From contig NZ_NPIA01000006.1 in the NCBI RefSeq assembly GCF_002262935.1, positions 1 to 64,000 of the forward strand: 64,000 nt of DNA, read 5' to 3'. The stretch is from Lottiidibacillus patelloidae. GTDB taxonomy: Bacteria; Bacillota; Bacilli; Bacillales; SA5d-4. How positions within the stretch are numbered: position 1 is the stretch's first letter; every line of letters starts with the position of its first letter. Position numbers and translations under genes: made by a program. The notes under the pieces were generated by a model. It did not search any database. It saw only the letters and a program-made list of their open reading frames with translations, and was not told the DNA's origin. Shown one piece after another: positions 42,599 through 52,225 of the stretch.

Positions 42599-43228
42599 AT
42601 GTATTTAAAAATAAAGAGATTAATAGATATCATTCTTTCTTTAATAGGGCTTATTGTTTTATCACCTATTTTTTTAATGCTAATTGTTGCTATTAAACTT
42701 GATTCAAAAGGGCCAGTTCTATTTAAGCAAAAGCGTGTGGGAATTAACAAAACACATTTCAACATCTTGAAGTTTCGCACTATGAGAATAGATACGCCAA
42801 AGGACACTCCCACTCATTTATTGGAAAACCCAGATCAATATATTACTAAAATGGGTAAATTCTTACGGAGGACTTCTCTTGATGAGCTACCACAAATTTT
42901 GAATATCTTTATTGGACAGATGAGTATTATTGGTCCAAGGCCTGCCTTATGGAATCAGTATGATTTAATAGCAGAGAGGGACAAATATGGTGCTAATGAT
43001 GTACCTCCTGGCCTTACAGGTTGGGCACAGATAAATGGTAGAGACGAACTTCCAATTGAGGTTAAGGCGAAGTTGGATGGGGATTATGTTAAGGAACTTG
43101 GCTTATGGATGGATGCTAAATGTTTTTTTCGAACCATCTTGAGTGTTGTTAAGAGTGACGGGGTTGTTGAAGGTGGGACTGGTACAAATAAAGAAATTGC
43201 TAGTAGCAAGGAGAGCATTTCTAAATGA
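42599..43228 (+). CDS. Initiating sugar transferase (undecaprenyl-phosphate)
   Basis: Membrane phosphoglycosyl transferase that puts the first sugar phosphate on undecaprenyl phosphate. It has 209 residues in the short, EpsL/PglC-like form: one N-terminal membrane helix (about 9-34), K-F-R-T-M-R, R-R-T-S-L-D-E-L-P-Q, G-P-R-P-A and P-G-L-T-G-W-A-Q-I-N-G-R. A GGGGGTG site lies upstream. It is the first gene of the more AT-rich variable part, after a 129-bp gap. Confidence 0.92.
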   Translation: MYLKIKRLIDIILSLIGLIVLSPIFLMLIVAIKLDSKGPVLFKQKRVGINKTHFNILKFRTMRIDTPKDTPTHLLENPDQYITKMGKFLRRTSLDELPQILNIFIGQMSIIGPRPALWNQYDLIAERDKYGANDVPPGLTGWAQINGRDELPIEVKAKLDGDYVKELGLWMDAKCFFRTILSVVKSDGVVEGGTGTNKEIASSKESISK

Positions 43229-44082
43229 ACAAAATATTGATAACAGGAAAAAGCAGTTATATAGGAAACCGTTTTGAAGTTTGGCTAAATAAAGATACAA
43301 CTAAATATAAAATTCAAAAAATTACTGTTCGTGATGAATCCTGGAAAAAGTATAATTTCAAAGGGTTTGATACAGTATTGCACCTTGCAGGGATCGCTCA
43401 TGTGTCTCGTGACCCCAAAATGGAAGATTTATATTACAAAGTAAACAGAGACTTGACTATTGAAATAGCAAAAAAGGCTAAAGCTGAAGGTGTTCGGCAG
43501 TTTATTTTTATGAGTAGTATCATAGTCTACGGTGATGGATCTACAGAAAAACAAGTCATCCGTAAAGATACAACCCCTAAACCAAGTAATTTCTATGGTG
43601 ACAGTAAATTACAGGCAGAGAAAGGGATTAATGAATTAGAAGATGATCACTTTAAAGTTGTAATCATTCGACCACCAATGATTTATGGTAAAGGATCAAA
43701 AGGCAACTATCCTAAACTAGCAAAAGTTGCAAAAATGGTCCCGGCTTTTCCGGATATTGATAATCAACGAAGCATGTTACATGTTGATAACTTATGTGAA
43801 TTTATAAAACTTTTAATAGATAATAATGATAGTGGACTTTTCTTTCCACAAAATAGTGAGTATACAAAAACAAGTGAGATGGTACGATTAGTAGGAGAAG
43901 TCCATGGTAGGAAAGTAAGGCTAACAAAGGGATTAAACTTCCTAATTAACCCTTTTATAGGGCGCGTTGAAATTCTGAACAAGATGTTTGGAAATTTAGT
44001 TTTTGATATGGATATGAGTAATTATAAACAAGACTATAGAGTTAATTCCCTTGTGGATTCTATAAAAGAAACTGAAAGGTGA
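43225..44082 (+). CDS. NAD-dependent epimerase/dehydratase (SDR)
   Basis: A protein of 285 residues. The Rossmann motif is degenerate (I-T-G-K-S-S-Y-I-G instead of TGxxGxxG), but H-L-A-G-I-A-H, S-S-I-I-V-Y-G and the catalytic Y-G-D-S-K are present. It may be a 4-epimerase or 4-reductase for the first sugar, a common partner of short initiating transferases. The exact substrate is not readable. Its start overlaps the previous stop (ATGA). Confidence 0.8.
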   Translation: MNKILITGKSSYIGNRFEVWLNKDTTKYKIQKITVRDESWKKYNFKGFDTVLHLAGIAHVSRDPKMEDLYYKVNRDLTIEIAKKAKAEGVRQFIFMSSIIVYGDGSTEKQVIRKDTTPKPSNFYGDSKLQAEKGINELEDDHFKVVIIRPPMIYGKGSKGNYPKLAKVAKMVPAFPDIDNQRSMLHVDNLCEFIKLLIDNNDSGLFFPQNSEYTKTSEMVRLVGEVHGRKVRLTKGLNFLINPFIGRVEILNKMFGNLVFDMDMSNYKQDYRVNSLVDSIKETER

Positions 44083-44089
44083 GGTTATC

Positions 44090-45301
44090 ATGCAGAAGCA
44101 TATATTAGTTATCTCACAATACTTTTATCCCGAGCAGTTTCGGATTAATGATATTTGTACAGAGTGGGTAAATAAAGGATACAAGGTTACGGTAATAACT
44201 GGTATTCCTAATTACCCCCAGGGGAAATTTTATGATGGATATGGATTCTTTAAAAAAAGAAAAGAAGTATATAACGGAGTTAATATTATTAGAATTCCGC
44301 TAATCCCAAGAGGTAATAACTCCATTATGTTAGCTCTTAACTATTTTTCCTTTGTAGTATCTGGATTACTGTGGAAGACTTTTTCAAAAATCAAAGCTGA
44401 TTATGTGTTTATTTTTGAAGTATCCCCCATGACGCAAGCCTTACCGGGTGTCTGGTACTCCAAGAGGAGAAATATCCCTTGTTATATATATGTACAGGAT
44501 TTATGGCCAGAAAACGTAGAAATCGTTACTGGTATTAAAAATGGATATGTCATTGGATCAATTGGTAAAATGGTAGATTATATATATAAAAATTGTAACC
44601 GAATATTCACTACTTCAGAAAGCTTCGTAGAGGCTATTGTTAATAGAGGGGTGAAGAAATCAAAGGTAGAGTACTGGCCACAATATGCAGAAAGTTTTTA
44701 TCGTCCCTTAGAAGCAATGGAAATGGAATCGATACCAAATGACGATAGATTTAATATAATATTCACTGGCAATATTGGCAATGCCCAGGGATTAGATATC
44801 TTACCAAAGGTAGCAAATATATTAAAAGGCGAAGGATATGGAAATAAAGTTCGCTTTAATATTGTTGGCGATGGAAGATATAAAGAAACGCTATTAAATG
44901 TTATTAAAGAAATGGATTTAAATGCTATGTTCAATTTTATAGAACGGCAGCCTGCGGAAGCCATTCCCAATTTCATAAGTAGTAGTGATGCAGCATTTTT
45001 AAGTTTTACAGACAATGACTTATTTAATATGACAATCCCTGCAAAATTGCAATCCTATTTAGCTTGCGGAAAGCCAATCTTAGCATCAGCTGGAGGGGAA
45101 ACTAAGAAGATAATAGCTTCATCTCGATCAGGATATTGTACCTATACTGGTGATGATGAAGAATTAGCAAAATCCATTATCAAGATGATGAACCTTGAAG
45201 AAGGTGAAAGAAAGGTAATGGGAGAGAATGCTCGTATTTATTATGAACAGAACTTTGATAAAGATAGATTGCTAGTGAAAATGGACCAAAACTTTCAATA
45301 A
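44090..45301 (+). CDS. Glycosyltransferase family 4, WbuB-like (L-FucNAc transferase candidate)
   Basis: A protein of 403 residues with a GT-B fold. The opening I-S-Q-Y-F-Y-P-E-Q-F-R-I-N-D and Y-V-Q-D-L-W-P-E-N are typical of the WbuB group, which transfers N-acetyl-L-fucosamine. The next three genes make UDP-L-FucNAc, which supports that assignment by context. An AGGTG site lies upstream. Confidence 0.82.
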   Translation: MQKHILVISQYFYPEQFRINDICTEWVNKGYKVTVITGIPNYPQGKFYDGYGFFKKRKEVYNGVNIIRIPLIPRGNNSIMLALNYFSFVVSGLLWKTFSKIKADYVFIFEVSPMTQALPGVWYSKRRNIPCYIYVQDLWPENVEIVTGIKNGYVIGSIGKMVDYIYKNCNRIFTTSESFVEAIVNRGVKKSKVEYWPQYAESFYRPLEAMEMESIPNDDRFNIIFTGNIGNAQGLDILPKVANILKGEGYGNKVRFNIVGDGRYKETLLNVIKEMDLNAMFNFIERQPAEAIPNFISSSDAAFLSFTDNDLFNMTIPAKLQSYLACGKPILASAGGETKKIIASSRSGYCTYTGDDEELAKSIIKMMNLEEGERKVMGENARIYYEQNFDKDRLLVKMDQNFQ

Positions 45302-45322
45302 GAAGTTGGAGGATTAATATAT

Positions 45323-46342
45323 ATGTTTAGAGATAAAACTCTTTTAATAACAGGTGGGACAGGTTCCTTTGGGAATGCTGTAATGGCTAGATTCCTAGAA
45401 ACAGACATCAAAGAAATTCGAATTTTTTCCCGTGATGAGAAAAAACAAGATGATATGCGTAAAAAATTTAAGAATGATAAGCTTAAGTTTTACTTAGGTG
45501 ATGTTCGGGATTTAGCTAGCATTAAAAATGCTATGCATGGTGTTGATTATGTATTTCATGCTGCTGCTCTTAAGCAAGTTCCGTCTTGTGAATTTTTCCC
45601 TTTAGAAGCTGTAAAAACAAATGTAATTGGTACTGAGAATGTACTTGTTGCTTCAATTGAAAGTGGAGTCGAAAAGGTAATTTGTTTATCTACTGATAAG
45701 GCTGCTTATCCTATTAATGCAATGGGTATTTCTAAAGCAATGATGGAAAAGGTGTTTGTTGCTAAAGCAAAGGCTGTAGACCCAGAAAGAACTTTAATTT
45801 GTGGTACAAGATATGGGAATGTAATGGCTTCAAGAGGATCAGTAATTCCATTATTTATTGAACAAATTAAAAGTGGACAACCTTTAACTGTAACAGACCC
45901 AAATATGACTAGATTCCTAATGAGTCTTGAGGAAGCGGTAGAACTTGTAGTTTTCGCATATGAAAATGCAGTAGCTGGGGATATCATGGTTCAAAAATCT
46001 CCAGCTTCTACTGTTGGAGATCTAGCTCAAGCTCTTAAAGAGTTATTCAATGTTGATAATGAAATTAAAGTAATAGGGACACGCCATGGTGAAAAGCTTT
46101 ATGAAACGTTACTAACTAAGGAAGAGCATGTTGTATCTGAAGACTTAGGTGGCTTCTATAGAGTACCAGCAGATAAGAGAGACTTAAACTATGATAAGTA
46201 TTTCGTAGAAGGTGACCAAAAGTTATCTTCTGAAGAGGAGTACAATTCTCATAACACGGAGCGATTAAGTATTGAAGCGATAAAAGATAAATTATTAATG
46301 CTTGACTACGTTAGAAAAGAATTAAAAGGTTGGAATCAGTAA
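45323..46342 (+). CDS. capE: UDP-GlcNAc 4,6-dehydratase/5-epimerase (CapE/FnlA/WbjB)
   Basis: First enzyme of UDP-N-acetyl-L-fucosamine synthesis. It has 339 residues in an SDR fold with T-G-G-T-G-S-F-G-N-A. The usual SDR Tyr is Met (M-G-I-S-K), as in this subgroup. R-Y-G-N-V-M-A-S-R-G-S-V-I-P-L-F is strongly conserved in the family. It is followed directly by the CapF and CapG type genes, an order known from S. aureus types 5 and 8 and E. coli O26. Confidence 0.92.
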   Translation: MFRDKTLLITGGTGSFGNAVMARFLETDIKEIRIFSRDEKKQDDMRKKFKNDKLKFYLGDVRDLASIKNAMHGVDYVFHAAALKQVPSCEFFPLEAVKTNVIGTENVLVASIESGVEKVICLSTDKAAYPINAMGISKAMMEKVFVAKAKAVDPERTLICGTRYGNVMASRGSVIPLFIEQIKSGQPLTVTDPNMTRFLMSLEEAVELVVFAYENAVAGDIMVQKSPASTVGDLAQALKELFNVDNEIKVIGTRHGEKLYETLLTKEEHVVSEDLGGFYRVPADKRDLNYDKYFVEGDQKLSSEEEYNSHNTERLSIEAIKDKLLMLDYVRKELKGWNQ

Positions 46343-47451
46343 TGAATATTCTAGTAACCGGTGCAAAAGGATTTATCGGTAAAAACCTAATAGCAGAGCT
46401 AAGAAATAAAGGTTATTCAGATATTTTTGAATTTAGTAGAGAAACAGATTCTTCTTTACTAGATGAATATTGTCAAAAAGCAGATTTTGTATTTCATCTT
46501 GCTGGTGTCAATCGTCCAAAAGAGCAAACTGAATTTATGGAAGGGAACTTTGGTTTTACATCAAAGTTACTCGAAACTTTAAAAAGAAATCAGAATAGAT
46601 GCCCGGTTATGATTTCATCTTCTACACAAGCTGCATTAGATAATCCATATGGGAAGAGTAAAAAAGCAGGGGAAGAATTACTGTTTAATTATAGTAAGGA
46701 AACGGAAGCCAAGGTACTCGTATATCGTTTACCAAATGTTTTTGGGAAATGGTGTAAACCTAACTATAATAGTGCAGTAGCGACTTTTTGCCATAATATT
46801 GCCCGAGATATACCAATCACTGTCAACGACCGTTCTGCCGAAATGAACTTAGTTTACATTGATGATGTAGTTGAAGAACTTATAAATGGACTTAATGGAA
46901 AAGAAAACATTGTTGGAGATTTATGTGAAATTCCTACTGTTCATTCAATTACGCTTGGAGAAATCGTTGATTTAATTTACTCTTTCAAAAATAGTCGTGA
47001 GGAACGATCGATTCCAGATATGTCTAATGCATTTAATAAAAAGTTGTATAGTACCTATCTTAGCTATTTGCCAGAAGATCAGTTTAGTTACGACTTGAAA
47101 ATGAATGTTGATAATAGAGGGTCTTTCACAGAATTCATTAAAACACCTGATAGAGGTCAAGTTTCTGTAAATGTTTCTAAACCAGGAATTACAAAGGGCA
47201 ATCACTGGCATCACACTAAGAACGAGAAATTCCTAGTAGTGAGTGGGAAAGGTGTTATTCGTTTTAGGAAAATTGATTCAGATGAAGTGATAAAGTATTA
47301 CGTAAGTGGAGAAAAGCTAGAAGTGTTAGATATTCCAACTGGCTATACGCATAATATTGAGAACCTAGGTGATACAGATATGGTTACTGTTATGTGGGCG
47401 AATGAGTACTTTGACCCTGAGAGACCAGACACATTCTTTTTGGAGGTTTAA
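46342..47451 (+). CDS. capF: UDP-2-acetamido-2,6-dideoxy-hexulose reductase/epimerase (CapF/FnlB/WbjC)
   Basis: Second enzyme of the UDP-L-FucNAc pathway. It has 369 residues, the same as S. aureus CapF as I recall it. An N-terminal SDR domain (about 1-245, V-T-G-A-K-G-F-I-G-K-N) is fused to a C-terminal cupin (about 250-369, G-N-H-W-H-H-T-K-N-E-K-F). The start at 46342 overlaps the capE stop (TAATG); an ATG at 46330 is less likely. Confidence 0.92.
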   Translation: MNILVTGAKGFIGKNLIAELRNKGYSDIFEFSRETDSSLLDEYCQKADFVFHLAGVNRPKEQTEFMEGNFGFTSKLLETLKRNQNRCPVMISSSTQAALDNPYGKSKKAGEELLFNYSKETEAKVLVYRLPNVFGKWCKPNYNSAVATFCHNIARDIPITVNDRSAEMNLVYIDDVVEELINGLNGKENIVGDLCEIPTVHSITLGEIVDLIYSFKNSREERSIPDMSNAFNKKLYSTYLSYLPEDQFSYDLKMNVDNRGSFTEFIKTPDRGQVSVNVSKPGITKGNHWHHTKNEKFLVVSGKGVIRFRKIDSDEVIKYYVSGEKLEVLDIPTGYTHNIENLGDTDMVTVMWANEYFDPERPDTFFLEV

Positions 47452-47455
47452 ATAA

Positions 47456-48580
47456 ATGGAAAAATTAAAAGTTATGACAGTTGTAGGTACTAGACCGGAG
47501 ATTATTAGACTGTCAGCTGTTATCAATAAATTAGAAGAGTCAAAGTCAATAGAGCATATTCTTGTCCATACAGGTCAAAACTATGATTATGAATTAAATG
47601 AAGTGTTCTTTAATGATTTTAACTTAAGAAAACCAGATTATTTTCTAAATGCAGCTACTGGAACTGCAGTTGAAACAGTAGGAAATATTTTAGTGAAAAT
47701 AGATCCAATTATGGCAGAGGTAAAACCAGATGCAGTTTTAGTATTAGGAGATACGAATAGTTGTCTTTGTGCAATAGCAGCGAAAAGAAGACAAATTCCA
47801 ATATTCCATATGGAAGCGGGAAATAGGTGCTTTGACCAAAGAGTTCCAGAAGAAACAAATAGAAAGATTGTAGATCACACTGCTGATATTAATTTAACGT
47901 ATAGTGATATCGCAAGAGAATATCTCCTAAGAGAAGGTATCCCAGCAGACCGAATTATTAAAACAGGAAGTCCTATGTTCGAAGTACTTAATTCAAAAAA
48001 GGAAAATATTCAAAAATCAGATGTTCTAGATAGATTAAACCTTGAAGAAGGAAAATACTTTGTCGTATCAGCTCATAGAGAAGAAAATATTAGTTCTGAA
48101 ACAAACTTTTTAGATTTAGTTGAGAGCTTAAACACTATTGCAGAAAAATACAATATGCCGGTAATAATAAGTACACACCCGAGAACTAGAAATATGATTA
48201 CTGAAAAGGGTATAGTGTTTAATTCATTAGTAAAAACAATGAAACCTTTAGGTTTTAATGATTATGTAAAACTCCAACTTAAAGCCAAAGCCGTACTTAG
48301 TGACAGTGGAACGATCAGTGAAGAATCATCAATTCTAGGATTTAGAGCACTTAATATCAGACAAGCACATGAAAGACCAGAAGCGATGGAAGAGGCATCA
48401 GTGATGATGGTAGGATTGAAAAAAGAAAGAATATTACAAGGACTAGAAATACTGGAAACACAAGATAAAGAAACGTTAAGACTTGTTGGGGATTATAGTA
48501 TGACTAATGTATCTGATAAGGTGCTTAGAATAATCTTATCATATACTGATTATGTGAATAGAGTTGTTTGGTATAAATAG
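47456..48580 (+). CDS. capG: UDP-N-acetyl-L-fucosamine synthase, WecB-like 2-epimerase (CapG/FnlC/WbjD)
   Basis: Third enzyme of the pathway: non-hydrolysing C2 epimerisation giving UDP-L-FucNAc. It has 374 residues. Family motifs are V-G-T-R-P-E-I-I-R, H-T-G-Q-N-Y-D, H-M-E-A-G-N-R, P-E-E-x-N-R and L-S-D-S-G-T-I-S-E-E. Its place directly behind capE and capF distinguishes it from an ordinary WecB. Confidence 0.92.
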   Translation: MEKLKVMTVVGTRPEIIRLSAVINKLEESKSIEHILVHTGQNYDYELNEVFFNDFNLRKPDYFLNAATGTAVETVGNILVKIDPIMAEVKPDAVLVLGDTNSCLCAIAAKRRQIPIFHMEAGNRCFDQRVPEETNRKIVDHTADINLTYSDIAREYLLREGIPADRIIKTGSPMFEVLNSKKENIQKSDVLDRLNLEEGKYFVVSAHREENISSETNFLDLVESLNTIAEKYNMPVIISTHPRTRNMITEKGIVFNSLVKTMKPLGFNDYVKLQLKAKAVLSDSGTISEESSILGFRALNIRQAHERPEAMEEASVMMVGLKKERILQGLEILETQDKETLRLVGDYSMTNVSDKVLRIILSYTDYVNRVVWYK

Positions 48581-48676
48581 GGTGTATATTAAATGTAAAA
48601 TAGATATCCTTTTATAGTATTTCAACTAAAATAAGAACTCGGGCTAGGGCTAGTGATTTACTTAGGAGTGTAAAAA

Positions 48677-49516
48677 ATGGCAGATTTAACAACAATAATT
48701 TTAACATATAACGAGGAATTGAACATTGAAAAATGTATACAGTCTGTTAAAAGTATATCAAAACGTATCGTTGTAATTGATAGTTATAGTAATGATAAGA
48801 CAGTTGAAATTGCTAGAAACATGGGAGCTGAAGTTTTCCAAAATAAATTTGTTAATCATGCAAAGCAATTCAAGTATGGTTTAGATATTGCTAATATAAC
48901 AACTCAATGGGTATTCAGAATTGATGCTGATGAAAGATTAACAATGGCATCAACTAATGAAATTGAAGAAATTTGTACGGAAAACAAGGAAACGGATATT
49001 AATGGTATCATAGTCAGGTTTGAAGTGAATTTCTTGGGAAAAAAACTGAAGCATGGCGGAATTTATCCATTTAAAAAACTACTTGTATTTAAATATGGTT
49101 ATGGCGATATTGAAGATAGGAATATGGATGAACATATTTTTTTAACAGAGGGAAAATCAGTAGAATTAAAGAGTGATTCTTTACATTATGATTATAAGGA
49201 TCTTACTTTTTGGATTGAAAAACATAATAAATATTCTTCTAGAGAAGTTCAGGACTATTTAGAAAATTTATCAAAAACTGACAACCGAACTAAATTGAAT
49301 AAAAGTGCAAAGATTAAAAGAATCATTAAGTTTAAAGTTTATTATAAGTTACCGATGGGTGTAAGAGCGTTAGCATACTTTATGTATAGATATTTTATAA
49401 AATTGGGATTCTTAGATGGCAAAGAGGGGTTAATATTTGCGGTATTACAAGCCTTTTGGTATAGGTTCTTAGTTGATGCAAAGATTTATGAATATAAGAA
49501 GAATACAAGGAAATAA
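48677..49516 (+). CDS. Glycosyltransferase family 2 (WaaE/KdtX-like)
   Basis: A protein of 279 residues with a GT-A fold: T-I-I-L-T-Y-N-E-E-L-N-I at the start, V-I-D-S-Y-S-N-D-K-T, and the metal-binding R-I-D-A-D-E-R. The C-terminal half is basic with an amphipathic region, so it is probably peripheral at the membrane. The sugar is unknown. Confidence 0.82.
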   Translation: MADLTTIILTYNEELNIEKCIQSVKSISKRIVVIDSYSNDKTVEIARNMGAEVFQNKFVNHAKQFKYGLDIANITTQWVFRIDADERLTMASTNEIEEICTENKETDINGIIVRFEVNFLGKKLKHGGIYPFKKLLVFKYGYGDIEDRNMDEHIFLTEGKSVELKSDSLHYDYKDLTFWIEKHNKYSSREVQDYLENLSKTDNRTKLNKSAKIKRIIKFKVYYKLPMGVRALAYFMYRYFIKLGFLDGKEGLIFAVLQAFWYRFLVDAKIYEYKKNTRK

Positions 49517-49543
49517 TGATAGTTAAGACAGAGGAGATTAATA

Positions 49544-50707
49544 ATGTTAAAGGTATTAACATTTAATGGTGTTTATATCCCTGGGTATAAAGCTGGTGGT
49601 CCAATAAGGAGTTTGGCAAATCTAGTATCCCATTTAAATGATGATGTTAAGTTTTATATATTAACAAGAGATAGGGATGCAGGGGATTTAGAGCCTTATA
49701 AAAATGTTGAGTTCAATAAATGGGTGAAATTAACTCATGAGCTAGTTTTCTATCAAAAAGAAAAGGAAATGTCAATTTTTACATTGCGTAAAATAATTAA
49801 CAGTAATAATTATGATGGAGTTTTGCTTAATGGAATTCTTTCAGAATACACTATTAGATATTTATTGTTAAGAAGGTTAAAACTTATCAAGTCAATCCCC
49901 ACTGTAATAATGCCTCGAGGGGATTTAGCAATGGGAGCTCTATCTTTGAAAGCCTCAAAAAAGTCTCTTTTCTTAACAATAGCAAAGCAATTTGGTCTTT
50001 ATGATGGGTTAACCTGGTTAGGAACATCAGAATCAGAAAAAATCGATGCCTTAAGAGCATTTGGAAATGTAGATATAGTAACTATCCCAAATTTACCAAA
50101 TAATAATGTAGAACACTTAGATAACTCCCAAAATGAGAAAGTAAAGGGAAAATTAGAAGTTGTATATATATCACGAATAACTAAAGTAAAGAATTTACTC
50201 CTTGCACTAGAAGCTCTTAATAACGTAAAAGGCGTAGTTAATTTTAATATTTATGGTCCTATATCTGACAACGAGTATTGGGACACTTGTAAGAAGTTTA
50301 TTGCTAAGATGAAAAGCAATATTATAGTGAAATATCATGGTAGTTTACCTCATGACAAAGTTGATCTTGTCTTTAGGAAAAGTGAAGTATTGCTATTACC
50401 AACATTAGGTGAGAATTATGGTCACGTAATAGTAGAGGCGTTAAGTAGTGCAACACCTGTAATTATCAGTGATCAAACTCCATGGCGGGATTTGAAAAAT
50501 AAAAATGCAGGTTGGGACATCCCTTTGAAAAATAAAGATGATTATACTACTGCTTTACAAACCTTGGTTGATATGGACGAAAAAGAATACCGGAATTTTA
50601 GAAATGCTACAAAAGAATATATTACTGAAGTGCAAAAAGTTTCAGAAATAAAAGAAGCTTACATCCAGTTATTTAAAAGAATATATACAAAAGATAGGCT
50701 AAGTTAG
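49544..50707 (+). CDS. Glycosyltransferase family 4
   Basis: A protein of 387 residues with the GT-B opening G-V-Y-I-P-G-Y-K-A-G-G-P-I-R-S. In the C-terminal lobe R-I-T-K-V-K-N-L-L-L-A and the nucleotide-sugar-binding P-T-L-G-E-N-Y-G-H-V-I-V-E-A-L place it in GT4. AGGAG precedes the ATG. Acceptor and donor are unknown. Confidence 0.85.
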   Translation: MLKVLTFNGVYIPGYKAGGPIRSLANLVSHLNDDVKFYILTRDRDAGDLEPYKNVEFNKWVKLTHELVFYQKEKEMSIFTLRKIINSNNYDGVLLNGILSEYTIRYLLLRRLKLIKSIPTVIMPRGDLAMGALSLKASKKSLFLTIAKQFGLYDGLTWLGTSESEKIDALRAFGNVDIVTIPNLPNNNVEHLDNSQNEKVKGKLEVVYISRITKVKNLLLALEALNNVKGVVNFNIYGPISDNEYWDTCKKFIAKMKSNIIVKYHGSLPHDKVDLVFRKSEVLLLPTLGENYGHVIVEALSSATPVIISDQTPWRDLKNKNAGWDIPLKNKDDYTTALQTLVDMDEKEYRNFRNATKEYITEVQKVSEIKEAYIQLFKRIYTKDRLS

Positions 50708-50753
50708 CCGTACTGCTAGCATGCAAATTTTTGAGTTTAGGGAGGATATATTG

Positions 50754-52073
50754 TTGAGTTTATTTAACAAAATAGTAAATAAAGAAGAAAAAATTTCAGT
50801 GATTGGTCTTGGTTATGTTGGCATGCCATTAGCAGTTGCATTAGCAAAGAAAGTGGATGTTATTGGGTTCGACTTAAATGAAGAAAAGGTTCAATTATAT
50901 AAATCTGGTATAGATCCTACTAATGAAGTAGGTAATGAGATTATTAAAAAAACGACTGTGAATTTTACAGCAGCTGAATCTGACATAAGGCAAGCAAAAT
51001 TTCATATAGTTGCAGTTCCAACCCCGATAAATACAGATAAGACACCAAACCTTGGTCCAGTTGAAGGTGCAAGTGTAATTATTGGTCGTAATCTTTCTAA
51101 GGGGTCTATTGTAGTTTATGAGTCTACAGTTTATCCTGGGGTTACAGAAGATATATGTATCCCAATACTTGAAAACGAATCTGGGCTTAAATGCGGTATT
51201 GATTTTAAAGTAGGATATTCTCCAGAGCGTATAAATCCAGGAGATAAAGTAAATACACTAGAAAAAATAATTAAAATTGTTTCGGGAATGGACAGTGAGT
51301 GCTTAGAGGAAATCGCGAATGTCTATGAATTGATAATTGAAGCAGGTGTCCATAAAGCCAGTTCAATTAAAGTGGCTGAAGCTGCTAAAGTTGTAGAAAA
51401 TAGTCAACGTGATATAAATATTGCATTTATGAATGAACTCGCGATGGTATTTGACAGAATGGGTATTGATACAAAAGATGTTATTGAAGCTATGAATACT
51501 AAATGGAATGCACTAAAATTCTATCCCGGTCTTGTTGGTGGACACTGTATCGGTGTAGATCCTTATTACTTCGTTTACGAGGCTGAAAGATTAGGTTATC
51601 ATAGTCAAATTGTATTATCTGGAAGAAAGATTAACGATGGAATGGGTGAGTTTGTTTCCGACACAATTATAAAAAAATTGATCCTTGCTAATAAAGTTGT
51701 GAAACAAGCAAAGGTTGTTATTCTTGGAGTTACATTTAAAGAAAACTGTCCAGATATAAGAAATTCTAAAGTTATAGACATTATAACATCACTTAATGAG
51801 TATGGAATAAAACCACTCATTGTTGACCCACAAGCAGATGAGAATGAAGCACAAAAAGAATATGGAATTGAATTAGTAGGTCTTGATCAGGTGAAAGATG
51901 CTGATTGTATTGTGCTAACGGTAGCTCATAATGAATTTAAAAATATGAGCTGGGAACAAATTGATGGTTTATTTGGTAGTATTGACTATAGTGAGAGAGT
52001 TATTATCGATGTCAAAAGTCTTCTTGATAAACAAATAGTTGAGAATAAAGGATATAGTTATTGGAGATTGTAG
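50754..52073 (+). CDS. UDP-N-acetylhexosamine 6-dehydrogenase (TviB/WbpA/VipA family)
   Basis: Oxidises a UDP-HexNAc to the uronic acid form, giving an acidic sugar. It has about 439 residues: an N-terminal NAD fold (I-G-L-G-Y-V-G-M-P-L), V-P-T-P-I, the central E-A-A-K-V-V-E-N-S-Q-R-D-I-N, and the catalytic Cys in G-G-H-C-I-G-V-D-P-Y. A TTG at 50754, eight bases after AGGGAGG, is the most likely start; an ATG at 50721 has no site. Confidence 0.9.
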   Translation: MSLFNKIVNKEEKISVIGLGYVGMPLAVALAKKVDVIGFDLNEEKVQLYKSGIDPTNEVGNEIIKKTTVNFTAAESDIRQAKFHIVAVPTPINTDKTPNLGPVEGASVIIGRNLSKGSIVVYESTVYPGVTEDICIPILENESGLKCGIDFKVGYSPERINPGDKVNTLEKIIKIVSGMDSECLEEIANVYELIIEAGVHKASSIKVAEAAKVVENSQRDINIAFMNELAMVFDRMGIDTKDVIEAMNTKWNALKFYPGLVGGHCIGVDPYYFVYEAERLGYHSQIVLSGRKINDGMGEFVSDTIIKKLILANKVVKQAKVVILGVTFKENCPDIRNSKVIDIITSLNEYGIKPLIVDPQADENEAQKEYGIELVGLDQVKDADCIVLTVAHNEFKNMSWEQIDGLFGSIDYSERVIIDVKSLLDKQIVENKGYSYWRL

Positions 52074-52225
52074 AGTTCTACTTAACCAACTAATAGGCAC
52101 ATATGTATAAGATCTATTTTACCTTCGTACAACTGGTTTTGCTTAATGTTATAATTAAAACATTTGTAATGAAAAATGCTTTTTTAGAATTATACTTCAA
52201 TCATAAAAATAGAGGTGCATACCTT